The notes below the pieces were generated by a model. That model was not told the DNA's origin, made no database searches, and saw only the letters and a program-made list of their open reading frames with translations. Shown here piece after piece: positions 17,268 to 25,180 of a stretch of DNA of 64,000 nt. Within the stretch, counting starts at the first letter, position 1. Every line of letters begins with the position of its first letter. The position numbers and the translations under genes were made by a program. This DNA is from Methanothrix harundinacea 6Ac (lineage in GTDB: Archaea > Halobacteriota > Methanosarcinia > Methanotrichales > Methanotrichaceae), in contig NC_017527.1 of the NCBI RefSeq assembly GCF_000235565.1, forward strand, positions 2,046,001 to 2,110,000. The letters are read 5' to 3'.

Positions 17268-18026
17268 GTGGCCAAGGACGTCGCCCAACACCTCGCCTCC
17301 GCCAGCCCCGGCGACCGGGACCGGATCCTCCAGAGGTGCCGGGAGATGGAGGAGCCGAGGAGGGTGTTTCGCCCCCTCTCGGACCCGGCCCGGATCCGCC
17401 GCCTCGGGGGCGAGGAGGCCGAGGGCTACATCCTGGTGGAGACGGACGCCGTCACCTTCTTCCCCTCCCTCTCCTCTTCGGGCCCAGACGCCCTCGACTT
17501 CGCCGTGGCGATGAACCGACGCTACTACTTCAGGGGGCTCTGGTTCTCCCTCATATCCCTCAACTCCGAATACCTGAGGCGGGTCTCCGACCGGGTCCTG
17601 GAGTACGCCCTGGAGCACGAGTTTGAGATGGGGAGGCTCTACCAGCAGGCCTTCGTCGAGATGAGGAAGCTCTCCCCCGGGGAGAAGCTGGAGATCAGCC
17701 AGCTAGCCCACCAGACCTCGGTGAAGAAGGCGAGGATCTCCCTGGAAGACCTGATCGATGAGGAGCGGCTGATGCTGACCCTATCCCACTCCCAGCCCGC
17801 CATCCCCAAGCCCTACGCTGAGACCGCCCTCCTCCTCCATCTGGAGGAGAACTTCTCGGATCTGGAGGAGTACGGCACCAGGAGCTTGGACCCGGAGGAG
17901 GACGCCTTCGGAGCCGAGCTCTACGACGAGTTTGAGGGGTGGTCGGAGTTCTCGATCAGATCCTACCGCCTCTTCGTCCGGGAGGCGGTCGAAGGCCTGA
18001 GGGAGGCCCATCGGGGGTACGTCTGA
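17268..18026 (+). CDS. Conserved protein of unknown function, coupled to the PC4-like gene
   Basis: A 252-residue, largely helical acidic protein when started at GTG 17268. That start lacks a close ribosome site (AGGAG is 14 bases away). The frame continues upstream with protein-like sequence (NRDGFEREYRSWLVS), and no ATG, GTG or TTG occurs there. An ATT at 17220, seven bases after GGAGGAG and overlapping the PC4 stop, is a candidate non-standard start. No catalytic motif or named domain is recognised; helices such as SEYLRRVSDRVLEYALEHEF suggest a protein-interaction role. The tight link with a PC4 homologue hints at nucleic-acid metabolism. Confidence 0.6.
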   Translation: MAKDVAQHLASASPGDRDRILQRCREMEEPRRVFRPLSDPARIRRLGGEEAEGYILVETDAVTFFPSLSSSGPDALDFAVAMNRRYYFRGLWFSLISLNSEYLRRVSDRVLEYALEHEFEMGRLYQQAFVEMRKLSPGEKLEISQLAHQTSVKKARISLEDLIDEERLMLTLSHSQPAIPKPYAETALLLHLEENFSDLEEYGTRSLDPEEDAFGAELYDEFEGWSEFSIRSYRLFVREAVEGLREAHRGYV

Positions 18027-18263
18027 TCGGCGCCACCCAGATCATTTGGCGGGGGGTGGATCTATCCGCCTCATCGTCCCCCCCATCTCTCTTCAATCCA
18101 ACCCGTAAGACCCCAATATTCCGCGTCTCCAAATAATCCATCCTCCCCGAGCCGGCCTGCAGATCCAGGGAGGTCGAAACCTCTGTCGAGGGGCGGAGGG
18201 CGCCGGCCCCAGGATCAGGCGATGATATCGAGGTCGAGGAGGCCGCCGCATCCAGTCCTGAGC

Positions 18264-18272
18264 ATTTAAATA
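18264..18272 (+). promoter_or_regulatory. TATA box of the eif2g operon
   Basis: ATTTAAATA lies in a GC-rich 294-base intergenic region and sits 49 bases before the eif2g TTG start, with a purine-rich CCCAGGGAGGAG between them. It is the only strong AT-rich box in the gap and is the probable promoter for the whole translation/transcription operon that follows. Confidence 0.6.
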
Positions 18273-18320
18273 GTAGTCACTCCCAGGGAGGAGTCATCAA
18301 GATCATTCGAGGAACCCGAT

Positions 18321-19571
18321 TTGTCCAGCCAACCCAACTTGCACGAAAAACCGGCCGTGAACATAGGCATGGTGGGCCATGTCGACCACGGCAAAACGAC
18401 CCTGGTGAGGGCCCTCTCCGGGGTCTGGACCGACCAGCACAGCGAGGAGATCAAGAGGGGTATCTCCATCAGGCTAGGCTACGCCGACGCCACCTTCAGA
18501 AAATGTCCCAACTGCCCGGCGCCGGAGGCGTACACCGTCGAGAAGACCTGTCCTGGATGCGGATCGCCGAGCGAGGTCCTCCGGACCGTCTCCTTCGTCG
18601 ACTCCCCCGGCCACGAGACCCTGATGGCGACGATGCTCTCGGGGGCTGCCATCATGGACGGGGCCGTCCTGATCATCGCCGCCAGCGAGCCCTGCCCCCA
18701 GCCCCAGACGAAGGAGCACCTCATGGCCCTGGACATCACCGGGATCGACAGGATCGTCATCGTCCAGAACAAGATCGACCTCGTCTCCAAGGAGAGGCTG
18801 ATCGAGCACTACAACGAGATCAAGAAGTTCGTTAAAGGGACCGTCGCCGAGAACGCTCCCATCGTCCCCATATCCGCCCAGCAGAACGTCAACGTCGACA
18901 TGGTGATCGAGGCGATCGAGGAGACGATCCCGACCCCCGTAAGGGACCTGGAGAAGCCGCCCCTCCTAAAGATCGCCAGGTCCTTCGACGTCAACCGCCC
19001 GGGGACGCCGCCGGAGAAGATCGTCGGCGGGGTCATCGGCGGCACCCTCACCCAGGGGGTCCTCCAGCCCGACGACCCCATCGAGATCAAGCCCGGAAGG
19101 TCGGTGGAGTCGGAGGGGAGGAAGCAGTGGGTCCCCATCGATACGAAGGTGACGGCGCTGATGGCCGGCGGCGGTCCCCAGGAGGAGGCGACCCCCGGCG
19201 GCCTCATCGGAGTTGGAACCCAGCTCGACCCCGCCCTCACCAAGAGCGACCTTCTGGTGGGGCAGGTGGCGGGAGAGCCGGGGACCCTGCCCCCCGTCTG
19301 GAACTCCTTCACCATGAAGATCAGGCTCCTGGAGAGGGTCGTCGGCGCCACCGACGAGGCCGACGTCGAGCCGATCCACACCAGCGAGCCGTTGATGCTG
19401 AACGTCGGGACCGCCACCACCGTCGGCGTCGTATCGAGCGCGAGGGAGGGGGGGATGGTGGAGGTCCAGCTGAGAAGGCCGGTATGCGCCGCCGCCGGGG
19501 ACCGGGTGGCGGTCAGCAGGCGGGTCGGCGCCCGGTGGCGGCTCATCGGCGTCGGCACCATCAACAAGTAG
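18321..19571 (+). CDS. eif2g: Translation initiation factor aIF2, gamma subunit
   Basis: The GTPase subunit that carries initiator Met-tRNA to the small ribosomal subunit. The 416 residues include the P-loop GHVDHGKTT (about residue 19), the switch region with [11 protein letters not shown], the zinc knuckle CPNC...CPGC (about 57-77), DSPGHET, and NKID, followed by EF-Tu-like beta-barrel domains II and III. The start is a TTG, which places [10 protein letters not shown] before the domain. It leads the operon with the PIN gene, RNA polymerase subunits, S24e and S27ae. Confidence 0.97.
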   Translation: MSSQPNLHEKPAVNIGMVGHVDHGKTTLVRALSGVWTDQHSEEIKRGISIRLGYADATFRKCPNCPAPEAYTVEKTCPGCGSPSEVLRTVSFVDSPGHETLMATMLSGAAIMDGAVLIIAASEPCPQPQTKEHLMALDITGIDRIVIVQNKIDLVSKERLIEHYNEIKKFVKGTVAENAPIVPISAQQNVNVDMVIEAIEETIPTPVRDLEKPPLLKIARSFDVNRPGTPPEKIVGGVIGGTLTQGVLQPDDPIEIKPGRSVESEGRKQWVPIDTKVTALMAGGGPQEEATPGGLIGVGTQLDPALTKSDLLVGQVAGEPGTLPPVWNSFTMKIRLLERVVGATDEADVEPIHTSEPLMLNVGTATTVGVVSSAREGGMVEVQLRRPVCAAAGDRVAVSRRVGARWRLIGVGTINK

Positions 19572-19607
19572 AGGCTCCAGCGTGCTGATGGGGGGGGCTC
19601 CGACCGC

Positions 19608-19991
19608 ATGAAGGTCCTCCTGGACACCAACGCCCTCATGGTCCCCGGCCAGTTCGGGGTGGACCTCTTCGAAGGGCTGGAGGAGCTGGGGTTCCGGGAG
19701 CTCCTCGTCCCCCGCCCCGTCCTCCGGGAGCTCGCGGCCTTGGCCTGCCTAGCCGAATCCCGGCGGGACCGGACCGCCGCCAGGATCGGCCTTGCGCTGG
19801 CGGGAAGGTGCGAGATCCTCGAGGCATCCGAGGAGGCGGACGACGCCCTCGTCGACCTGGCCCTGAAATCGGGGGCCGCGGTCTTCACCAACGATAAGGA
19901 ACTGAAGAAAAAGTTATCTACTAGAGGTGTTACCGTTATACACCTGCGCCAGAGGCGACGGCTGGAGATCGCCAACAGAAGGGAGTTCTGA
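19608..19991 (+). CDS. PIN-domain ribonuclease-like protein (Fcf1/VapC9-like)
   Basis: A 127-residue PIN domain: the first acidic residue is in VLLDTNALM, the middle Glu in VPRPVLRELAAL, and the last Asp in AVFTNDKELKKKL. In archaea this gene is regularly found between eif2g and rpoE and is related to the rRNA-processing nuclease Fcf1/Utp24, so a role in rRNA or mRNA processing is more likely than a toxin-antitoxin role; no antitoxin gene is adjacent. Its stop overlaps the rpoE1 start by one base. Confidence 0.82.
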   Translation: MKVLLDTNALMVPGQFGVDLFEGLEELGFRELLVPRPVLRELAALACLAESRRDRTAARIGLALAGRCEILEASEEADDALVDLALKSGAAVFTNDKELKKKLSTRGVTVIHLRQRRRLEIANRREF

Positions 19992-20563
19992 TGTATAAGA
20001 AGATGAAGCTGGAGGGGATAGTCAGGATACCTCCTGGCCAGATGGGCGACCCCCTCGAAGAAGCGGTGGAGATGGCGCTGCGGAACAAGTACGAGGCGAG
20101 GGTCGACAAGACCCTGGGCACCGTCGTCGCGGTGCTGGGGGTCGACGACATAGGCGAGGGGAGGATTCTGGCGGGAGACGGGGCGGTCTACTACGATGCC
20201 AACTTCGATGCGATAGTCTTCAAGCCCGAGATGCAGGAGATCGTCGAGGGGGAGGTGGTGGAGATCGTCAAGTTCGGCGCCTTCATAGGGATCGGGCCCT
20301 TCGACGGCCTCCTTCACGTGAGCCAGATAACCAACGAGTATATATCGTACGATGAGAAGAACTCGCGGCTCGCGAGCAAGGACTCGAACAAATCCCTCGG
20401 CGAGGGCGACCGGGTCCGGGCGCGGATCATCGCCATCAGCTTAAACGAGAAGGAGCCCCGGGAGAGCAAGATAGGCCTCACCATGAGGCAGACGGGCCTC
20501 GGGAAGATCGAGTGGCTGGAGGCGGCCCGGCGGAAGGAAGAGGCAGAGGTCGAGGCGAGATGA
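19991..20563 (+). CDS. rpoE1: DNA-directed RNA polymerase subunit Rpo7 (E')
   Basis: The 190-residue homologue of eukaryotic Rpb7, which with Rpo4 forms the polymerase stalk that binds nascent RNA and helps open complexes form. The N-terminal tip domain (KMKLEGIVRIPPGQMG) is followed by the S1/OB domain with VKFGAFIGIGPFDGLLHVSQI. The C-terminal basic/acidic tail is normal. ATG 19991 overlaps the preceding stop, and the stop overlaps rpoE2 in an ATGA. Confidence 0.96.
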   Translation: MYKKMKLEGIVRIPPGQMGDPLEEAVEMALRNKYEARVDKTLGTVVAVLGVDDIGEGRILAGDGAVYYDANFDAIVFKPEMQEIVEGEVVEIVKFGAFIGIGPFDGLLHVSQITNEYISYDEKNSRLASKDSNKSLGEGDRVRARIIAISLNEKEPRESKIGLTMRQTGLGKIEWLEAARRKEEAEVEAR

Positions 20564-20745
20564 CAGAGCAGGCTTGCAGGGAGTGCCACAGGATCGTCGA
20601 GGGCCTGGTCTGTCCGATCTGCGGCTCTGCCTCCCTCAGCAAGGACTGGACCGGGTACGTCGTGATCATCGACCCGAAGGAGTCGGAGGTCGCAAAGAAG
20701 CTGGGGATAACCCTTCCCGGAAGGTACGCCCTGAAGGTGCGGTAG
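20560..20745 (+). CDS. spt4: Transcription elongation factor Spt4 (RNA polymerase subunit E'')
   Basis: A 61-residue zinc protein with CRECHRIVEGLVCPICG, the four-cysteine ribbon of archaeal Spt4, and the conserved SKDWTGYVVIIDP strand. It pairs with Spt5 and clamps RNA polymerase for processive elongation. Start ATG 20560 overlaps the Rpo7 stop by four bases. It has often been annotated as RpoE2. Confidence 0.95.
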   Translation: MTEQACRECHRIVEGLVCPICGSASLSKDWTGYVVIIDPKESEVAKKLGITLPGRYALKVR

Positions 20746-20747
20746 AT

Positions 20748-21284
20748 TTGAAGATATTGCGTCTTCCCGAAGAGCTCCGCTCCGAGCTGAAGCCCCCCCT
20801 GGGAACCCTCTTCCGGGGAAGGGGTCAGGAGTGCATAGGGCCGATGCAGGACCTCCTCCGGCCCGCCCCCAAGGTGATCGCCGTCGGCGACGTCACCACC
20901 TTCTGCCTCCTCTCCTCTTCCGGAAGGAAGCCCGACATCTGCATCGTCGACCACAAGACGAAGAGGATGCCCGTCCCCGACCACGTCCAGCAGGGGATCG
21001 GCGACCGCGACGAGTACGATACGATCGAGGTCTATAATCCCGCGGCGACCCTCACCCAGGAGCTCGTCGACGTGATAAGGGAGCGGCTCGCCGGCAACGG
21101 CCGGGTCAAGATCGTCGTCGACGGCGAGGAGGATCTCGCCACCCTCCCCGCCATCCTCTACGCCCCCCTCGGCTCGACGGTCGTCTACGGCCAGCCTAAC
21201 GAGGGGAGCGTGGCGGTGGTGGTCACCCCCGAGAGGAAGGAATACGCTAAGAGCATCATGGACAAGATGATAGTGGAGGATTGA
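20748..21284 (+). CDS. GTP-dependent dephospho-CoA kinase (DUF359)
   Basis: The 178-residue product is the archaeal DUF359 family, shown in Thermococcus to phosphorylate dephospho-CoA with GTP, the last step of CoA synthesis. Recognisable parts are VIAVGDVTTFCLL near residue 45, the acidic IVDHKTKR and the core IVVDGEEDLATLPAI, followed by STVVYGQPNEG. The TTG at 20748 begins two bases after the spt4 stop and gives the family N-terminus. The position between spt4 and rps24e is a recurring archaeal arrangement. Confidence 0.9.
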   Translation: MKILRLPEELRSELKPPLGTLFRGRGQECIGPMQDLLRPAPKVIAVGDVTTFCLLSSSGRKPDICIVDHKTKRMPVPDHVQQGIGDRDEYDTIEVYNPAATLTQELVDVIRERLAGNGRVKIVVDGEEDLATLPAILYAPLGSTVVYGQPNEGSVAVVVTPERKEYAKSIMDKMIVED

Positions 21285-21285
21285 G

Positions 21286-21591
21286 ATGGAAATCAAGGTC
21301 ATCGAGGAGAAGAACAACCCTCTGTTGAAGAGGAGAGAGGTCAAGTTCGTCGTATCCCACGACGGGCCCACCCCCTCCAGGAAGAGCATCATAGATAAGA
21401 TCGCCGCCACCATGAACTCGAAGGTAGGCCTGGTGATGGTCGATAGCTTGAAGTCCGAGTTCGGCAAGCGCGAGACGATCGGGTACGCCAAGATCTACGA
21501 GAACGAGGAGAGGGCGAAAGAGGTCGAGAGGGCCCACGTCATAGAGAGGAACGTCCCAGCCCCCGCAGCCCAGGCCGAGGAGTCGGGTTAG
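21286..21591 (+). CDS. rps24e: Ribosomal protein S24e
   Basis: A 101-residue archaeal/eukaryotic small-subunit protein. The N-terminal [18 protein letters not shown], the central [14 protein letters not shown] and the [17 protein letters not shown] region are diagnostic. It begins one base after the upstream stop and is followed two bases later by rps27ae, its usual partner. Confidence 0.97.
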   Translation: MEIKVIEEKNNPLLKRREVKFVVSHDGPTPSRKSIIDKIAATMNSKVGLVMVDSLKSEFGKRETIGYAKIYENEERAKEVERAHVIERNVPAPAAQAEESG

Positions 21592-21592
21592 A

Positions 21593-21742
21593 ATGGCGGC
21601 GAACGAGTTCTACGACCTCGCTGGCGACGCCATCAAGAGGAAGAGGCAGATCTGTCCCAGGTGCGGAAACGGGGTCTTCCTCGGGGAGCACAAGGACAGG
21701 CTCGCCTGCGGAAAGTGCGGATATACCGAGTTCAAGAAGTGA
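21593..21742 (+). CDS. rps27ae: Ribosomal protein S27ae (eS31)
   Basis: A 49-residue zinc-ribbon ribosomal protein, the archaeal counterpart of the ribosomal half of eukaryotic ubiquitin-S27a. The four cysteines are in CPRCGNG and CGKCGYTEF, and the N-terminal basic KRKRQI fits. The gene is too short for many gene finders. The kae1-bud32 gene that often follows in archaea is absent; instead a T6 tract (21744-21749) directly after the stop probably ends the operon. Confidence 0.95.
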   Translation: MAANEFYDLAGDAIKRKRQICPRCGNGVFLGEHKDRLACGKCGYTEFKK

Positions 21743-21863
21743 CCTTTTTTCGCGCCCCTTCCTCCCTGGGAAGGGGACATGCCGCACCCTTTTGATTTTG
21801 TATCCTCCCCCCCATCCCGTCGGTTATTTAAACGCTGGGGTTTAACTACTTGAGGGTGTCATC

Positions 21864-22640
21864 ATGGTAGACATATTATCCGTAGGCTTATTGCCTCTGC
21901 TCATAGTTCTCTTCATCCTTTACCAGGGCATCAGGATCCCCCGCGAGTATGAAAGGCTGGTCATCTTCAGGCTGGGCCGCTACAGCGGGATCAAGGGTCC
22001 TGGGCTAACGATAATCATCCCGGTGATAGATAAGGCCATGACCATCGACCTCCGGGTCGTGACGATAGACGTCCAGAAGCAGGCGGTCATCACCAAGGAC
22101 AACGTCACCGTCGCCGTCGACGCGATCCTCTATTATCGGGTTGTGGAGCCGGACAGGGCCGTCATTCAGGTCGAGAACTACAAGGTGGCGACGAGCCTCC
22201 TCGCCCAGACGACCCTGAGGGACGTCCTCGGCGAGATCGAGCTCGACGACCTCCTCTCGAAGCGGGAGGAGCTGAACGTCAAGCTCCAGGAGATCCTCGA
22301 CCGGCAGACCGACCCCTGGGGGATCAAGATCACCGCCGTAACCCTCCGGGACGTCAGCCTCCCCGAGTCGATGCTCCGGGCGATAGCCAAGCAGGCCGAA
22401 GCCGAGAGGGAGAAGAGGTCGCGGATCATCCTCGCCGAGGGGGAGTTCCAGGCCTCGGCGCGGATGGTGGAGGCGGCTAAGCTCTACCAGGACGCGCCCG
22501 TCGCGATAAAGCTGAGGGAGCTTCAGACCCTCGCCGAGATCTCGAGGGAGAAGAACCTGATCGTCGTCACCTCCGGGGGGGAGGTCGGGGAGTCGACCGG
22601 GAAGGTGGCCGGCCTGGCCAAGGCCTTCGGTGAGAGATGA
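21864..22640 (+). CDS. Slipin/stomatin-like SPFH membrane protein
   Basis: The 258-residue protein has one N-terminal hydrophobic hairpin (residues ~5-21), then an SPFH domain: RIPREYERLVIFRLGRYSG, VVTIDVQKQAVITKDNVTV and the coiled-coil IAKQAEAEREKRSRIILAEGE. Such proteins form oligomeric membrane scaffolds. Its partner, the NfeD/STOPP protease, overlaps its stop, the arrangement seen in Pyrococcus PH1511-PH1510. A TATA-like TTATTTAAA lies about 35 bases upstream of the ATG. Confidence 0.93.
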   Translation: MVDILSVGLLPLLIVLFILYQGIRIPREYERLVIFRLGRYSGIKGPGLTIIIPVIDKAMTIDLRVVTIDVQKQAVITKDNVTVAVDAILYYRVVEPDRAVIQVENYKVATSLLAQTTLRDVLGEIELDDLLSKREELNVKLQEILDRQTDPWGIKITAVTLRDVSLPESMLRAIAKQAEAEREKRSRIILAEGEFQASARMVEAAKLYQDAPVAIKLRELQTLAEISREKNLIVVTSGGEVGESTGKVAGLAKAFGER

Positions 22641-24001
22641 ATGCCTCACCGTCGAAGGGGAGGAAGGTGGGGCGGCCCTCCTCCTGGAGACCAGAGCCTG
22701 CGGCCCATTTCGGGCCGCTTCCTTTCCACCTCGCCCTCCTCGCCCTCCTATCCATCGGCCTCCTCGCTCTAGCAGGCTCGGCCGCAGGCCAGGGGTGCGT
22801 GATGGTGGTAGCCCTGGATGGCGCCATAACCCCGGCCTCCGACGACATCGTCCGGGAGGCGATAGCAGAGGCGGAGGGGCGGGGGTGCGAGGCCCTGGTG
22901 ATCACCCTGGACACCCCCGGCGGAGGCCTCACCGAGACGAAGGAGATCACAGGCCTCATCGAGAGGACGAGCCTTCCCGTCATCGGGTACGTATACCCCT
23001 CCGGCGCCACCGCCTGGAGCGCGGGGACGATCATCCTCCTCTCTTCGGACATAGCCGCCATGGTCCCGGGGACGATCATCGGCTCCGCCCAGCCGGTCCA
23101 GATCGGGCCGACGGGGATGGAGGCGGTCAACGACACCAAGGTGATCAACGCCGTCGTCGCCCTCGTCGAGGAGAAGGCGAGGAATAACAACAGGAACACG
23201 ACGGCGGCCCGGGAGTTCGTCCTCTCGAACCTCAACCTCAACGCCGAGGACGCCCTGAGATACGGCGTCATCGAGCACGTCAGCCCCAGCCTCGGGGCCC
23301 TCTTGGAGGAGGTGGACGGCACCGAAGCTAAGAACAGGACCCTCGCCACCAGGGGCGCCGAGGTCGTCCGCTTCGAGCCGAGCCTCCGGCTGAGGGTTCT
23401 CGCCGTCCTCTCCGATCCCCTGCTGGCGGGGCTCCTCCTCATCGTCGGCCTCTACGCCCTCATCTTCGGCCTCTCAAACCCCGGCGTCGGGGCGGAGCTC
23501 GTCGGGGTGATCGTCCTCGCCCTCGGCCTCATAGGCCTCGGCTTCTCCGTCAACCTGGGGGCCCTCTTCCTCATCGCCCTCGGGATCGTCCTCCTCCTGG
23601 TGGAGCTGAACAGCCCAGGCTTCGGCCTTCTGGGGGCGGCGGGGCTCGCCTGCATGGTCATCGGGTCGGTCCTCCTCGTCCCCATCGGGTCGCCGGAGTG
23701 GTACACCCCCGCCTCTTACAAGCGGGACGCCTTCGTCGCCCTCGTCGCCCCAACGATCGTCATCGGGGCCTTCTTCGTCTTCGCCCTCTACAAGGTGGCG
23801 GAGGCGCGGCGCAGGCCCACCTACTCCGAGATGATGGAGGCAGAGGTCGCCGAGGCCCTGGACCGGATCGACCCCCGGGGGCACGTCATGTACAACGGCG
23901 AGTATTGGGTCGCCGAGGCGGAGGAGCCGATCGAGGCGGGGGAGATGGTCGAGGTGGTGGGAAAAGAGAGGATGGTGCTGAAGGTGAGGAGGAAGGGGTA
24001 G
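22637..24001 (+). CDS. NfeD-family membrane serine protease (STOPP)
   Basis: The 454-residue protein begins with a basic N-terminus and a signal-type helix (about 31-51), then a ClpP-like protease domain: VIGYVYPSGATAWSAGT carries the probable catalytic Ser128, and a candidate Lys is Lys180 in VEEKARNNNRN. Residues ~255-385 hold four or five transmembrane helices, and the C-terminal ~70 residues are the NfeD OB-fold (DPRGHVMYNGEYWVAEAEEP). Homologues cleave the C-terminal hydrophobic region of the partner stomatin. A second truncated copy of its last ~115 residues lies at 24688-25035. Confidence 0.92.
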   Translation: MNASPSKGRKVGRPSSWRPEPAAHFGPLPFHLALLALLSIGLLALAGSAAGQGCVMVVALDGAITPASDDIVREAIAEAEGRGCEALVITLDTPGGGLTETKEITGLIERTSLPVIGYVYPSGATAWSAGTIILLSSDIAAMVPGTIIGSAQPVQIGPTGMEAVNDTKVINAVVALVEEKARNNNRNTTAAREFVLSNLNLNAEDALRYGVIEHVSPSLGALLEEVDGTEAKNRTLATRGAEVVRFEPSLRLRVLAVLSDPLLAGLLLIVGLYALIFGLSNPGVGAELVGVIVLALGLIGLGFSVNLGALFLIALGIVLLLVELNSPGFGLLGAAGLACMVIGSVLLVPIGSPEWYTPASYKRDAFVALVAPTIVIGAFFVFALYKVAEARRRPTYSEMMEAEVAEALDRIDPRGHVMYNGEYWVAEAEEPIEAGEMVEVVGKERMVLKVRRKG

Positions 24002-24146
24002 GGCAAGGGAACCGCCTCCCGGGCTCTACGCCAGCTTTTTATCTCAATTTTGGTCTTCTCCTTGGTCCTTTCTTGGATGATCCCGCCCAATCTCGGGGCA
24101 GGAGAGCTTGGAGAAGAGCTTATCAAGGAAGATAACATAATGATCT

Positions 24147-24587
24147 ATGGTGATAGATATGTTCGAAGAGATATTGATCGCGACCGACGGGTCGGATCAC
24201 AGCGCCCGGGCGGCGAAAAGGGGTATTGATCTCGCGAAGGTCTCCGGTGGGAGGGTGACCGTTCTTTACGTTGTCGAACCAGTAGTCATCACCGATGTAA
24301 GCCACAACATAGTAGATGATGTGGTGGTGGGGATGAGACGGTCGAGGATGAAGGATGCTGAGAAGGCTACGAACTCCGTCGAAGAGCTGGCGAAGGCCGC
24401 CGGCGTCCCCGCAGAGAAGAAGATCGTAGAGGGGTACCCCGCCGAAGTGATCTTGGAGATCTCGACGGGTATGGACGTGGTGGTGGTGGGGAGCATGGGC
24501 CGCACCGGACTCACCAGGTTCCTCCTGGGATCCGTCGCCGAGAAGGTGGTACGAAATTCCGAGGTTCCGGTGATGATCGTCCAATAA
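24147..24587 (+). CDS. Universal stress protein A family
   Basis: A 146-residue UspA domain with the N-terminal EILIATDGSDHSARA and the C-terminal ATP-binding signature GSMGRTGLTRFLLGSVAEKVV (G-x2-G-x9-G-S). It likely binds ATP. ATG 24147 and ATG 24159 are both possible starts; the second gives the usual short N-terminus. AT-rich DNA (GATAACATAATGATC) precedes it. It lies between the intact NfeD gene and the truncated copy. Confidence 0.9.
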   Translation: MVIDMFEEILIATDGSDHSARAAKRGIDLAKVSGGRVTVLYVVEPVVITDVSHNIVDDVVVGMRRSRMKDAEKATNSVEELAKAAGVPAEKKIVEGYPAEVILEISTGMDVVVVGSMGRTGLTRFLLGSVAEKVVRNSEVPVMIVQ

Positions 24588-24687
24588 GAAGCAATAAGAA
24601 GGGTTCTGTTTCATTCAGAGGAAATGAAAGCTGCGCGGAAGGATTTTTGGGAGAAGTCTTGAAAGACTCAATCTGGAGTTCGCCTCC

Positions 24688-25035
24688 ATGATCATCGGAT
24701 CGGTCCTCCTGGTCACGATAGGCTCGCCGGAGTGGTTCACCCCCGCCGACTACGAGACTGATGCCCTCATCACCCTCTTCGCCCTGGCGATCGTCTTCGG
24801 CCTCTTCTTCGTCTTCGCCATCTCCAAGGTGGCGGAGGCGAGGCGGCGGCCGACCTACTCCGCGAAGATGGAGGCAGAGGTCGCCGAGGCCCTGGACCGG
24901 ATCGACCCCCGGGGGCACGTCATGTACAACGGCGAGTACTGGGCCGCCGAGGCGGAGGAGCCGATCGAGGCGGGGGAGATGGTCGAGGTGGTGGGAAAAG
25001 AGAGAATGGTGCTGAAGGTGAGGCGGCGGGGGTAG
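24688..25035 (+). pseudogene. Truncated second copy of the NfeD C-terminus
   Basis: The frame encodes only the last two membrane helices and the OB domain of NfeD, 115 residues against 454 in the intact gene at 22637. DNA identity to the intact copy is patchy in the helix region but nearly perfect over the last ~190 bases, including a stretch of about 70 identical bases, and even the bases after the stop (TAGGG) agree. Upstream codons back to a stop at 24625 do not resemble NfeD. It is best read as a remnant of a tandem duplication interrupted by the usp gene, possibly kept similar by gene conversion. A functional free OB-domain protein is possible, since an ATG is present, but no ribosome site is seen. 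Confidence 0.75.
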
Positions 25036-25180
25036 GGGCTAGGGGGGCCAGGGACGAATATCGCCAATCCAAAGCGCTGCCCAACTCCTCCAAAGCCCAT
25101 GTTTATGACAGGAGGACAATTAGCCGCTCCATCTGCTAGCACGCGTCTTCTTTTCAACCCTGAAGACCAGGATCTGTCCG

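Noticed and set aside
18220-18262. GATGATA and CTGA near 18220-18262 as C/D-box small RNA
   Set aside because: The C-box does not match RUGAUGA and the internal C'/D' pair is missing.
19608-19991. PIN protein as a VapC toxin
   Set aside because: No antitoxin gene is adjacent, and the position between eif2g and rpoE1 is a conserved archaeal housekeeping arrangement.
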